In this document: piece by piece, positions 50,067 through 59,595 of the stretch
How the letters are laid out: each line of letters begins with the position of its first letter
How positions within the stretch are numbered: the stretch's first letter is position 1
Assembly: GCF_945952405.1 (NCBI RefSeq)
Contig: NZ_CAMFIA010000008.1
Coordinates: 62,001 to 126,000, forward strand
From: an uncultured Stenotrophomonas sp.
Lineage (GTDB): Bacteria; Pseudomonadota; Gammaproteobacteria; Xanthomonadales; Xanthomonadaceae
DNA: 64,000 nucleotides
Reading direction: 5' to 3'
Notes under the pieces: generated by a model
What the model saw: only the letters and a program-made list of their open reading frames with translations
Told to the model about the DNA's origin: nothing
The model's database searches: none
Made by a program: the position numbers and the translations under genes

Positions 50067-50360
50067 TCAATTTTCCGTGTACGAAATGTCGACGTCTGGA
50101 CCGAGCTCAGCCCTCAAACATTTGAGCAGCGATTCAGCCTCTCGCCTGAAATTGGACTCATCCACATCGCTCTTGAATCCGGAATTCGGAGGATAATCAG
50201 CGTCAAGTGTTTCGTCATAAGATGACGCCCAACTCAGGAGACGCCTTTGAAGCTCTTTCGAAATTGGAAGCTCGCCAGGCGCGACATCCCTGTAGTTCCC
50301 TGGCGTCATATCCCAAATTGGAAAGCAATGATAATCAGCCATGAGTTTTATTGCCTTCAC
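50067..50360 (-). CDS. Immunity protein of the terminal toxin (97 aa)
   Basis: A 97-residue acidic protein (MKAIKLMADYHCFPIWDMTP, ISKELQRRLLSWASSYDETL, AESLLKCLRAELGPDVDISY). Its ATG overlaps (ATGA) the stop of the only intact toxin frame in the island, so it is the cognate immunity gene by position. No recognised family. Confidence 0.7.
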   Translation of the reverse strand: MKAIKLMADYHCFPIWDMTPGNYRDVAPGELPISKELQRRLLSWASSYDETLDADYPPNSGFKSDVDESNFRREAESLLKCLRAELGPDVDISYTEN

Positions 50361-52780
50361 TTAATGCTCCCACGCGGATTCGCACCCACGATATACCCAT
50401 TGTCACTAACAGTCACAGCAATACGTTGCATCTTCCCATTGATGCTCACCTCATAAATCGGACGCCCAACTCCGGAACCTTGGTGCCCAACGAGCCTTCC
50501 TTCAGAAACAGCCTTCATTACAACCTCCGGAATTTGCGCCTCGGACACACCCATCTGAGCGAACTCCTTAGAGTGCTCTTCAATGATGTGTTTCAAGCCA
50601 GCCTTGGAATTTCCGGTCTCCAAAAATACAACTTTTCCGCTGGGATTGCGGGAAACCGCAACGACATTCTCGCGCGTGAGCTTCACTCCAGTGGCGGCCA
50701 GCTCGCCAAGCAAAGGCTCGCTCAACCTGACAGATGCTCCCTGTCCAGCTGTCTCAGTCGCCGCATTCTGCACCGACTTCAGGATCTCCTCCGATTTGAG
50801 CACACCCTGCTTGGTCGCAGCCCCCGCGATCTCCGCACCCACTTCACCAACGATCTTCGCCCCCGGCAACCGCACCGGGATCAGGAACGTCGCTGCGCCG
50901 ATGGCAGCACCGTTGCCGTCGCCGTTGGCTACGCTGGCGATCACGCTCCGAGCGGCGCCCACGTCGCCACTGAAGGTCCCCAGCATCGTCTGACCGTCTC
51001 GGCCGCGGCCCATCGTGGCGCGCAGGCCGTTCAGATCAAAGAAGCTGTAGTTCAAATCATCCTTGGAGATACCCGAGGCAAGCAGCGAGTTGAAGACCTG
51101 CCGGTACAGCGCGTCGTCCTTGAGCAGCTCTTTCCCATAGAGGTTGAAGTTGTTGTACTCAGCCTCCGTCGCGGTGAACCCGTACGTCCCACCCATCTTG
51201 CTCAGGAACGCGGTTGCTTCGAGATCAACGTTCTCGTTGCCCACCAACCGGTTGACCTTTGCATCAACACGCGCGGCACCCTCCGTGGTCAGCCTGCGTA
51301 CCGCCTCCGCTTCGCTGATACCCTCCTGGGCAGCGAACGCGGCAGCATTCATGTTGATCCACTTCACCTCATCCGGGTGCAGCTGCCGATTGAACCGGTC
51401 CCCGGTCACTGCAATGTTGGCGCCCGTGCTTCCACCCAGCGCCCCACCCACCATCGCGCTGCCGACTTCCATCAGCGACTGGTAGTCCTCCCAGCTCAGG
51501 CTGCCCTTGTTGTTCTCGAGGAATTCCGAGATTGCGATCTTGGCCTTCTCCGCACCGGCAGCACTCACTGCGCCCTTCAGTGCATCCGCCCCACCCAGCG
51601 CGGCCATTGCTGCACCGGCCATGCCATGCAGCAGCGCGCGGCCATTGCCGCCGTCGGCCCAGAACGCCTTGCCTTCTTCGGTCTCCGCCTTCTGGCTCAG
51701 GTAGCCGCCCAGGTCACCCACGCCCTTGAACAACAGCTGCCCGCCCAACTGCATCACTTCGGCGCGCTCCTGCATCTTGCGCAGATCAACGGCCGACAGT
51801 GCACTGTCGGTATCAAACCCAGTGGCCGTACGATCAAGTCCGGTCAGGGCGCTTTCATTGCCATCGCGCACCACCACCGTGCCGGCGGCGATGTCCGAGC
51901 GCGTGGTACTGCTGTCGTTCTTCTTCGTGCCGCCCAGCAGGCTCAGTCCTGCGCCGGCCACGCTGCCCAGTGGGTTGCTGATGCCACCACCGCTGCCCAG
52001 CCCGGTGCCGATACCACCGCCACTGGTCTTGGCACGGGATTCGTTCTCGATGTCGACAACGGTCAGGCTGCCGGTATCCAGGCGGTTCTTCGAGGCATCG
52101 GCAGTACTGCCGATCACACCGCCTTCCAGGTGCGTGTTGCCGCCCACGGTGATGTCGAAGCCGCCGCTGCCGGCAACGATGCCACTCTGTTCCTGCACAC
52201 TGCGCAGGTGGCTCTCGACCTTCTGCTGGCCGATGTTGACGCTGCCACCGCTGCCGTACACGAACGTGCCGCCGGCCTGGGTCTGCTTGCTGGCGTAGTC
52301 GTCGGTGTCCTGCTCGCTGATGATCGACAGGTTGCCGCCGATGCTGGCCACCACCTTGTCGCCGCTCAGCTGGGCCCCCTGCAGCGTGGTGTCCTTGCCG
52401 CTGATCACGGTCAGGTTGCGGTCGGCGTCGACCACCGTTTCCACATGCGTGGTGCCGTTGCCGCTGCCCTTGCCCTTGGCGGTGCTGGCCGAAACGTACC
52501 AGCCGGTCTGCGCACCGATGCTGAAGCCGATCTCACCGCTGCCGCTCTTGTTCTTCGACGACTGCGTGTGGTCCTCCGCTTCGCTGCGCAGGGTGATGTT
52601 GTCCCGCGCGGCCAGCGCCACGTTGTCGCCCTTCACCTGGCTGCCGACGATGCTCAGGTCACCGGCGGTGGCCACGATGCTGACGTCGCCCTGGCTGCGG
52701 AGGGTGCTGCCCACGGCCGACTGGTCGTGGCTGGTCTGGCTGGCACTGGCGCTGGAGGCACCGATGCCGATGCCAGGGTC
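50357..52780 (-). CDS. 3' part of a filamentous haemagglutinin/CdiA-like gene with C-terminal toxin
   Basis: About 808 codons, open from the comF stop with no start codon or signal of its own. Order: haemagglutinin repeats (DNVALAARDNITLRSEAEDH, VDADRNLTVISGKDTTLQGA, GSVNIGQQKVESHLRSVQEQ); linker (GLSLLGGTKKNDSS, MQLGGQLLFKGVGDLGGYLS); pretoxin (GSAMVGGALGGSTGANIAVT, DDLNYSFFDLNGLRATMGRG); toxin in the last 110 residues (FLETGNSKAGLKHIIEEHSK, VGRPIYEVSINGKMQRIAVT, DNGYIVGANPRG). The LKHIIxxH and later strand pattern resemble BECR/EndoU-like RNases. Intact proteins of this type are thousands of residues and need a TpsB partner. Whether it is expressed, for instance from comF, is open. Confidence 0.8.
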   Translation of the reverse strand, partial: DPGIGIGASSASASQTSHDQSAVGSTLRSQGDVSIVATAGDLSIVGSQVKGDNVALAARDNITLRSEAEDHTQSSKNKSGSGEIGFSIGAQTGWYVSASTAKGKGSGNGTTHVETVVDADRNLTVISGKDTTLQGAQLSGDKVVASIGGNLSIISEQDTDDYASKQTQAGGTFVYGSGGSVNIGQQKVESHLRSVQEQSGIVAGSGGFDITVGGNTHLEGGVIGSTADASKNRLDTGSLTVVDIENESRAKTSGGGIGTGLGSGGGISNPLGSVAGAGLSLLGGTKKNDSSTTRSDIAAGTVVVRDGNESALTGLDRTATGFDTDSALSAVDLRKMQERAEVMQLGGQLLFKGVGDLGGYLSQKAETEEGKAFWADGGNGRALLHGMAGAAMAALGGADALKGAVSAAGAEKAKIAISEFLENNKGSLSWEDYQSLMEVGSAMVGGALGGSTGANIAVTGDRFNRQLHPDEVKWINMNAAAFAAQEGISEAEAVRRLTTEGAARVDAKVNRLVGNENVDLEATAFLSKMGGTYGFTATEAEYNNFNLYGKELLKDDALYRQVFNSLLASGISKDDLNYSFFDLNGLRATMGRGRDGQTMLGTFSGDVGAARSVIASVANGDGNGAAIGAATFLIPVRLPGAKIVGEVGAEIAGAATKQGVLKSEEILKSVQNAATETAGQGASVRLSEPLLGELAATGVKLTRENVVAVSRNPSGKVVFLETGNSKAGLKHIIEEHSKEFAQMGVSEAQIPEVVMKAVSEGRLVGHQGSGVGRPIYEVSINGKMQRIAVTVSDNGYIVGANPRGSIK

Positions 52781-53450
52781 ACGGCGCCCGTGCGCACACC
52801 CACACACGCACCTGCTGGGCCCCAGCCAGGCGCAGCGTCTCGGCCACCTCCATCACCGTACTGCCGGTGGTCATCACATCGTCCACCACGGTCAACCGCG
52901 GTGGCACCGGCCCGCGCACGTCGAAGGCATCGAACAGATTCTCCCTGCGCTGCTCGGCGCTGCGTTCGGACTGCGGCGCAGTGTGGCGGCGCCGGTACAG
53001 GCCCTGCCAGACCGGCATGGGCAGCAGGCGGCACAATTCTGCGGCCTGGTTGTAGCCACGCTGGCGCAGGCGGCGGTTGTGCAGTGGCACCGGCACCAAC
53101 GGCGGGCATGACCAGGGCGGCGGTGCGCGCTGCATCAGCTGGGCGAGCAGGCGCCCGGCAGCGAGGTCCTGATGGAACTTGTAGCGCACCAGCAGCTGGT
53201 CGACCGGCGGCAGGTACAACAGGCTGGCGTGGGTCGCGGCCTGCGGCGGCGCCTCCTCGCGGCAGCTGCCACAGACGATCAGCGCGTTGTGTGGCAACGG
53301 CAGTGCGCACCGCAGGCAGGCATGGCCGGACCAGGGAAGTTCCGCGTAGCAGGCATGGCAGAGATCAAGTCCGTCGTGTCCCGGATCAGCGCAGACCAGG
53401 CAACGCAGTGGCAGCAGCAGGCGGACCAGGGCATGCAGGTACGGATGCAC
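52779..53450 (-). CDS. comF: ComF-family phosphoribosyltransferase-like competence protein
   Basis: A 223-residue protein. The N-terminus has Cys pairs (CLVCADPGHDGLDLCHACYA, CLRC, CGSC) for a zinc ribbon, and the PRTase loop is LTVVDDVMTTGSTVMEVAE. VLPVPLHNRRLRQRGYNQAA-like sequence (LVPVPLHNRRLRQRGYNQ) is diagnostic. ComF is needed for DNA uptake in transformation. The C-terminus VRVWVCARAP is normal, so the island begins immediately after the stop and has not damaged the gene. Confidence 0.92.
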   Translation of the reverse strand: MHPYLHALVRLLLPLRCLVCADPGHDGLDLCHACYAELPWSGHACLRCALPLPHNALIVCGSCREEAPPQAATHASLLYLPPVDQLLVRYKFHQDLAAGRLLAQLMQRAPPPWSCPPLVPVPLHNRRLRQRGYNQAAELCRLLPMPVWQGLYRRRHTAPQSERSAEQRRENLFDAFDVRGPVPPRLTVVDDVMTTGSTVMEVAETLRLAGAQQVRVWVCARAP

Positions 53451-53604
53451 TTCAATCTCGCAGCAACGGACGCCGGCAGTGAGGATGGCCGGGCTGCAGG
53501 GCCACGCCCATCAGGCTGCAGCGCAGTGGCGTATCGGTGGAAGCCGTCGCAATGGATCGCGGATCCCAGGCCTGCTTCGTGGGCCCGCTGCGTGCCTGCT
53601 GTGG

Positions 53605-53937
53605 CTACCGCAGCGGCTCGCGCGCCAGCCGCGCCTCGCGTTCCTTCTCAAGGGCCTGCAGAAGCTTCGGATCGGAAACCCGCACCCTGATCATGATGCG
53701 CGATTCGATGGGAGCCGGGCCTTGCCAGGTTCCCGGCGTGCCCTGGTATACGTACTCCCTTCCATTGAGCATCACACGCGCCGGATCCTCGCTGGCATCG
53801 AGCCGCAACCGGCCGAGTTCATGCGTCCTCGTACAGCCGTTCTCAATGGATTGGCCAGAGCACTCCGGCACCTTCTGCGTGCAGCCCAGCAACAGCAACA
53901 GCAGTATCGGCATCGCCCATCGCCACGACAGATTCAT
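53605..53937 (-). CDS. Small lipoprotein, function unknown
   Basis: A 110-residue protein with signal and lipobox LLLLLLGC (Cys near residue 19). Then CSGQSIENGCTRTHELGRLR, VMLNGREYVYQGTPGTWQGP and a charged helical end KLLQALEKEREARLAREPLR. AGGG lies 6 nt before the ATG at 53937. No recognised family. It sits between comF and the chloride channel. Confidence 0.72.
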   Translation of the reverse strand: MNLSWRWAMPILLLLLLGCTQKVPECSGQSIENGCTRTHELGRLRLDASEDPARVMLNGREYVYQGTPGTWQGPAPIESRIMIRVRVSDPKLLQALEKEREARLAREPLR

Positions 53938-54039
53938 CAACATCCCTGGCTACGACCACCGCGCCAGCATAGGCAGCTGAATCTTCGCCGCAAGAGGCAT
54001 TCCCGACATCCCGCTGCGAGCGCAGCGCAGCAACTCCTC

Positions 54040-55374
54040 TCAGTCGCGCGCGTGCTTTTCGTCGACATCCGCCGGTTGCGTGGCCATCAACAACTCAGCC
54101 AGTCCGCGATAGATCGGTACCCGGCACACCAGCCCGGATACGCCACGGGCAAGCAATACCGTGGCCAGGATCGGCAGCAGCAGATCACCGCTGTCGGTCA
54201 GCTCCAGCGAGATCACCGCCGAGGTCAGCGGTGCCTGGGTAACACCGGTGAGGTAGGCACACATGCCCAGCAGCACGAACGCGCGCGGATCCACGCCCGG
54301 CATCAGTACCGCCAGGTTGTGGCCGAGTCCTGCGCCGACCGCGAGCGCGGGCGAGAACAGGCCGCCGGGAATGCCGGCCACGTAGGAGGCAAGGTTGGCC
54401 AACAGCTTCATCAAGCCGAATTCGTGGCCGACCAGGGCCTGGCCCTGCACCAGGCTGCGGGCCTGCTCGTAGCCGGTGCCGAACGCGCCCTGCCCGAACA
54501 CCAGCGCCAGCACCACTACCACCAGGCCGCAGCCGGCGGCCAGCAACACCGGATGCCGCTGCCGCAGCTGGCCCAGCCAACGAGGGCGACCCGCCGCACT
54601 CGCCAGCACCGCGCGCGCGAACAGTCCGCCCAGTAACCCAGCCCCCCCGCCGCACAACAGGATCGCCAGCCAGCCCTGGCCCAACGGCAGGCGCGCGCTC
54701 ACGTGGCCGAAGTAGGTGTAGTTGCCCAGCAGGCCCAGTGACACCACGCCGCCCACGATCACCGCCGTCAGCAGGGTGCCGGAGAAGCGATGCTCGAAGC
54801 GGCCGCTGAGTTCCTCGATGGCGAAGACGATGCCGGCCAGCGGCGTGTTGAACGCTGCGGCAATGCCCGCGGCACCACCCGCCAGCAGGAAGTGCGAGAG
54901 CTCACGCGGGTCCCTGAAGCCGAATACGCGGCCGAACAGGTACATCAGGCTGGCGCCCACATGCACCGTCGGCCCCTCGCGCCCGACCGAGGCGCCGCCC
55001 AGCAGCGACAACGAGGTCAGCAGCAGCTTGCCGGCCGAGACCGCAGGCGAGAGGTTGCGCTCGCGGAACGACGCATCCGGTTTGTCCAGCGCGGCGATGA
55101 CCTGCGGGATGCCGCTGCCACGGGTAGGCTTCAGCACGCCGCTGGTCAGCCACGCCAGCAGCGCGAAGATGCCCGGGGTGAGCAGCAGCGCCCACCACGG
55201 CGAGTGCGCGGTGATCCGCTGGAACAGGTGGAACGCCGCATCGCTGGCCTTGGCGAACAGGATCGCTACCAGTGCTACGGCCACGGCACCGCCCCAGAGT
55301 GCCGCACGACGGCGCCAGGCCTCGCTGAGGACCAGCGCGGTGATGCGGCCGCGGAGGCGATGGAGATCGGTCAT
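54040..55374 (-). CDS. CLC-family chloride channel/antiporter
   Basis: A 444-residue membrane protein. Selectivity-filter motifs are GSGIPQ, GREGPTVHVGASLMYLFG and PGGLFSPALAVGAGLGH; the pore Tyr region is in AYLTGVTQAPLTSAVISLEL. FNTPLAGIVFAIEEL carries the conserved gating Glu. The family members with this form exchange chloride for protons and support acid resistance in E. coli. The ATG at 55374 is the first good start. Confidence 0.9.
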   Translation of the reverse strand: MTDLHRLRGRITALVLSEAWRRRAALWGGAVAVALVAILFAKASDAAFHLFQRITAHSPWWALLLTPGIFALLAWLTSGVLKPTRGSGIPQVIAALDKPDASFRERNLSPAVSAGKLLLTSLSLLGGASVGREGPTVHVGASLMYLFGRVFGFRDPRELSHFLLAGGAAGIAAAFNTPLAGIVFAIEELSGRFEHRFSGTLLTAVIVGGVVSLGLLGNYTYFGHVSARLPLGQGWLAILLCGGGAGLLGGLFARAVLASAAGRPRWLGQLRQRHPVLLAAGCGLVVVVLALVFGQGAFGTGYEQARSLVQGQALVGHEFGLMKLLANLASYVAGIPGGLFSPALAVGAGLGHNLAVLMPGVDPRAFVLLGMCAYLTGVTQAPLTSAVISLELTDSGDLLLPILATVLLARGVSGLVCRVPIYRGLAELLMATQPADVDEKHARD

Positions 55375-55551
55375 GCAGGGCAGTCTGGGCGCTGCGGTGG
55401 CAGCCGGACAGCGGCTACTGTGGCTGGATGCCTTGCAGGATGCGGTGAAACGCGTGGCCTCTCCGCAATCCGCCCGCGTAATCGATGCCGTGCCCATGGC
55501 AGTCCTTTCGGTGAGGGCTGCTGGGCGAGGGCTCGATGCTGGCCATGAACA

Positions 55552-55585
55552 CCGTAAACCAATTGCACACCAACATGGTTGACAG
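55552..55585. promoter_or_regulatory. BirA-type operator upstream of bioB
   Basis: CCGTAAACC-N16-GGTTGACAG, close to the proteobacterial biotin operator TTGTAAACC-N16-GGTTTACAA, with the same 16-nt spacing. It lies 57 bp before the bioB start. Binding of biotinyl-AMP-loaded BirA would repress the bio operon when biotin is plentiful. BirA itself is not in the window. Confidence 0.75.
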
Positions 55586-55642
55586 ACCCATCATGCCCAC
55601 CCACACTGCCGCCCTCGCTCCACTCGTACCCAAGGTCCCGCC

Positions 55643-56686
55643 ATGGCTGCTGCCATCCGCCACGACTGGCAACACGACGAACTGCAGGCGCTGTTCGATC
55701 TGCCGTTCCCCGAGCTGCTGTTCCGCGCCGCTGCGGTGCACCGCGAGCACTTCGATCCGTCGCAGGTACAGGTCTCCACGCTGCTGTCGGTGAAGACCGG
55801 CGGCTGCCCGGAGGACTGCGCGTACTGCCCGCAGGCGCAGCGCTACAGCACCGGCGTCAACGCGCAGAAGTTGATGGAAACCGACGCGGTGCTGGCCAAG
55901 GCGCGCCAGGCCAAGGCTGCCGGGGCCTCGCGCTTCTGCATGGGCGCCGCCTGGCGTTCGCCGAAGGACCGCGACATCCCGAAGGTGGCGGCGATGATCG
56001 CCGGGGTGAAGGCACTGGGCCTGGAGACCTGCGCCACGCTCGGCATGCTCAGCGGTGAGCAGGCGCGTGCGCTGAAGGACGCCGGCCTGGACTACTACAA
56101 CCACAACCTCGATACGGCGCCGGACTACTACGATTCGATCATCCACACCCGCCAGTACCAGGATCGCCTGGATACGCTGGAGCACGTGCGCGACGCCGGC
56201 CTGAAGACCTGCTGCGGTGGCATCGTCGGCATGGGCGAGACGCGCGCGCAGCGCGTCGGCCTGCTGCTGGCGCTGGCCACCCTGCCCGCGCATCCCGATT
56301 CGGTACCGATCAACAAGCTGGTGCAGGTGGCGGGTACGCCGCTGCATGGCAGTGCCGAGCTGGACCCGTTCGAGTTCGTGCGCATGATCGCCGTGGCGCG
56401 CATCGCCATGCCGCGCTCGATGGTGCGGTTGTCGGCCGGGCGCGAGGCGATGAGTGACGAACTGCAGGCGCTGTGCTTCGTGGCCGGTGCCAATTCGATC
56501 TTCTACGGCGACAAGCTGCTGACCACCGGCAATCCGGAGAGCGAGCGCGACCTGGCGCTGTTCGCGCGGCTCGGCCTGCAGCCGATGGCCGTGCAGGTGG
56601 ATGCCGAGGGCCATGACCACGGTGGCACCGTGCATGCCGACATCAGCGCCGATGGCCCCGGCTGCGGCTGCGCTCACGCGGCCTGA
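55643..56686 (+). CDS. bioB: Biotin synthase
   Basis: A 347-residue radical SAM enzyme. The 4Fe-4S motif is [20 protein letters not shown] (CxxxCxxC), and further Cys/Arg sites are in [58 protein letters not shown] and [13 protein letters not shown]. It inserts sulfur into dethiobiotin. It is the first gene after a BirA operator and begins the biotin operon. Confidence 0.97.
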   Translation: MAAAIRHDWQHDELQALFDLPFPELLFRAAAVHREHFDPSQVQVSTLLSVKTGGCPEDCAYCPQAQRYSTGVNAQKLMETDAVLAKARQAKAAGASRFCMGAAWRSPKDRDIPKVAAMIAGVKALGLETCATLGMLSGEQARALKDAGLDYYNHNLDTAPDYYDSIIHTRQYQDRLDTLEHVRDAGLKTCCGGIVGMGETRAQRVGLLLALATLPAHPDSVPINKLVQVAGTPLHGSAELDPFEFVRMIAVARIAMPRSMVRLSAGREAMSDELQALCFVAGANSIFYGDKLLTTGNPESERDLALFARLGLQPMAVQVDAEGHDHGGTVHADISADGPGCGCAHAA

Positions 56687-56753
56687 GACGGGGCACAGGC
56701 AGGCGTCGCGGCAACGCGCTACCCTAGCCGCCCCGTCGCCGCATTCAGCCGCC

Positions 56754-57977
<1,224 letters not shown>

Positions 57978-57994
57978 GTTCCGTGTCGTTGCCC

Positions 57995-58774
57995 ATGCAT
58001 ATTGAAGTCACCGGCCGAGGGCCGGACCTGGTGCTGATCCACGGCTGGGCCCTGCAAGGGGGCGTGTTCGCTCCGCTGGTGGAGCGCCTGGCCGACCGCT
58101 TCACCCTGCATCGGGTTGATCTGCCCGGCCACGGTTACAGCCGCGAGGACACCACGCCGCTGCGCCTGCCGTTCGTGGTCAATGCCATTGCCGCGGCAAC
58201 GCCGCCCGCGGTGTGGTGCGGCTGGTCGCTGGGCGGCCTGTTCGCGCTGCACGCGGCGGCCACGCTGCCGAAGGTACGCGCACTGGCGATGATTGCAGCC
58301 ACGCCGCGTTTCGTGCGCGGCGACGCATGGCCGCATGCCGTGGAGCCGGCGGTATTCGAGCAGTTCGGGCGCGAGCTGGCCACGGATTTCGGCGCCACCC
58401 TGGAGCGCTTCCTGGCGCTGGACGTGATGGGCTCGGCGCACGCCCGCGAGGAGCTGCGCACGCTGCGCCAGCGCCTGGTCGAGCGCGGCGCGCCAACCAA
58501 GCGCGCCCTGCTGGAAGGCCTGCATCTGCTGGAGAACACCGATCTGCGTGGCGCACTGCCGGCGCTGGGCAAGCCCAGCCTGTGGATCGCCGGCCAGCGC
58601 GACCGCCTGGTGTCACCGGCGGCGATGCAGGCCGCGGCAGCGCTGGCCCCGGCCAGCCAGGCACTGACCATCGCCCACGGCGGCCATGCCCCCTTCCTCG
58701 GCCACGCCGACGAGGTCGCGGCCGCCCTGCAACACTTCGTTGCCGGCCTGTCACCGGCCGATGGCGGACAATGA
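57995..58774 (+). CDS. bioH: Pimeloyl-ACP methyl ester carboxylesterase
   Basis: A 259-residue alpha/beta hydrolase. The oxyanion region is VLIHGWALQGGVFAPLV, the nucleophile elbow GWSLGGLFAL, the acid in LWIAGQRDRLVSPAA and the His in IAHGGHAPFLGHADEV. It frees pimeloyl-ACP from its methyl ester at the end of the BioC-BioH route. It starts 17 bp after bioF, and bioC lies in the same operon, so the pathway is consistent. Confidence 0.95.
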   Translation: MHIEVTGRGPDLVLIHGWALQGGVFAPLVERLADRFTLHRVDLPGHGYSREDTTPLRLPFVVNAIAAATPPAVWCGWSLGGLFALHAAATLPKVRALAMIAATPRFVRGDAWPHAVEPAVFEQFGRELATDFGATLERFLALDVMGSAHAREELRTLRQRLVERGAPTKRALLEGLHLLENTDLRGALPALGKPSLWIAGQRDRLVSPAAMQAAAALAPASQALTIAHGGHAPFLGHADEVAAALQHFVAGLSPADGGQ

Positions 58775-58803
58775 GCGCCTTCCGAACCGCGCAGGATTGA
58801 CGC

Positions 58804-59583
58804 ATGGATCTGGGTATCAACGGCCGCTGGGCACTGGTCTGCGGCGCAAGCAAGGGGCTGGGCCTGGGCTGCGCGCGCGCATTGGTGCGCGAAGGCGTGA
58901 ACGTGGTGATCGTGGCCCGGGGCGAACCGGCCCTGCAGCAGGCCGCCACGGAACTGCGCGCGCTGCCCGGCGCCGCTGAAGTGCGTGCGGTGACCGCCGA
59001 CGTCACCACCGAGGCCGGGCGCAGCGCCGCGCTGGCGGCCTGCCCGCAGGTGGACATCCTGGTCACCAACGCCGGCGGCCCGCCGCCTGGCGATTTCCGC
59101 AGCTTCGAGCGCAACGACTGGATCGCCGCGCTGGATGCCAACATGCTGGCGCCGATCGCGCTGATCCGTGCCACCGTGGACGCGATGATCGAGCGTGGCT
59201 TCGGCCGCATCGTCAATATCACCTCGTCGGCGGTGAAGGCGCCGATCGACATCCTGGCGCTGTCCAACGGTGCGCGCAGCGGCCTGACCGGTTTCGTCGC
59301 CGGCCTGTCGCGCCGCACCGTGGCCCACAACGTCACCATCAACAACCTGCTGCCGGGCCAGTTCGACACCGACCGCCTGCGCGCCAACTTCGCCCACACT
59401 GCGGGCACGCAGGGCGACGCTGCGGAAGTGGCCGAACGCCGCCGCCAGCAGATCCCCGCCGGCCGCTTCGGCACGCCGGATGAATTCGGCGCCGCCTGCG
59501 CCTTCCTGTGCAGCGCACAGGCCGGTTACCTCACCGGGCAGAACCTGCTGATCGACGGCGGCGCCTACCCCGGTACGTTCTAA
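58804..59583 (+). CDS. SDR-family oxidoreductase lacking the usual Tyr-Lys pair
   Basis: A 259-residue Rossmann protein. The NAD(P) motif is WALVCGASKGLGLGCARALV and the second strand ILVTNAGGPPPGDFRSFERN. ITSSAVKAPIDILALSNGAR shows the catalytic Ser, but the YxxxK is replaced by SNGAR. Such SDRs form a subgroup resembling beta-ketoacyl-ACP reductases. It lies between bioH and bioC and so shares their operon, but has no assigned role in biotin synthesis. Confidence 0.88.
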   Translation: MDLGINGRWALVCGASKGLGLGCARALVREGVNVVIVARGEPALQQAATELRALPGAAEVRAVTADVTTEAGRSAALAACPQVDILVTNAGGPPPGDFRSFERNDWIAALDANMLAPIALIRATVDAMIERGFGRIVNITSSAVKAPIDILALSNGARSGLTGFVAGLSRRTVAHNVTINNLLPGQFDTDRLRANFAHTAGTQGDAAEVAERRRQQIPAGRFGTPDEFGAACAFLCSAQAGYLTGQNLLIDGGAYPGTF

Positions 59584-59595
59584 GAGACTCCTGCA

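Larger units (their letters stand above)
40343..52780 (-). other. Accessory island: truncated haemagglutinin/CdiA-like gene and orphan immunity array
   Basis: About 12.4 kb, all coding on the minus strand, visibly richer in A+T than its flanks apart from the haemagglutinin part. It holds the 3' end of a filamentous haemagglutinin gene, three copies of its linker, at least eleven predicted immunity genes and intervening toxin-tail remnants. There is no TpsB/CdiB transporter gene, no haemagglutinin 5' end, no integrase and no transposase. The borders are the comF stop (52779) and the hdeD start side. Details are in the individual entries. Confidence 0.85.

Noticed and set aside
40343-52780. Prophage or integrative element
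   Set aside because: No integrase, transposase, phage structural gene, att-like repeat or tRNA end is visible at the borders.
40343-52807. A functional contact-dependent inhibition (cdiBAI) locus
   Set aside because: There is no CdiB/TpsB transporter gene, no haemagglutinin N-terminus and no start codon for the fragment. It can only be called a 3' remnant or tail array here.
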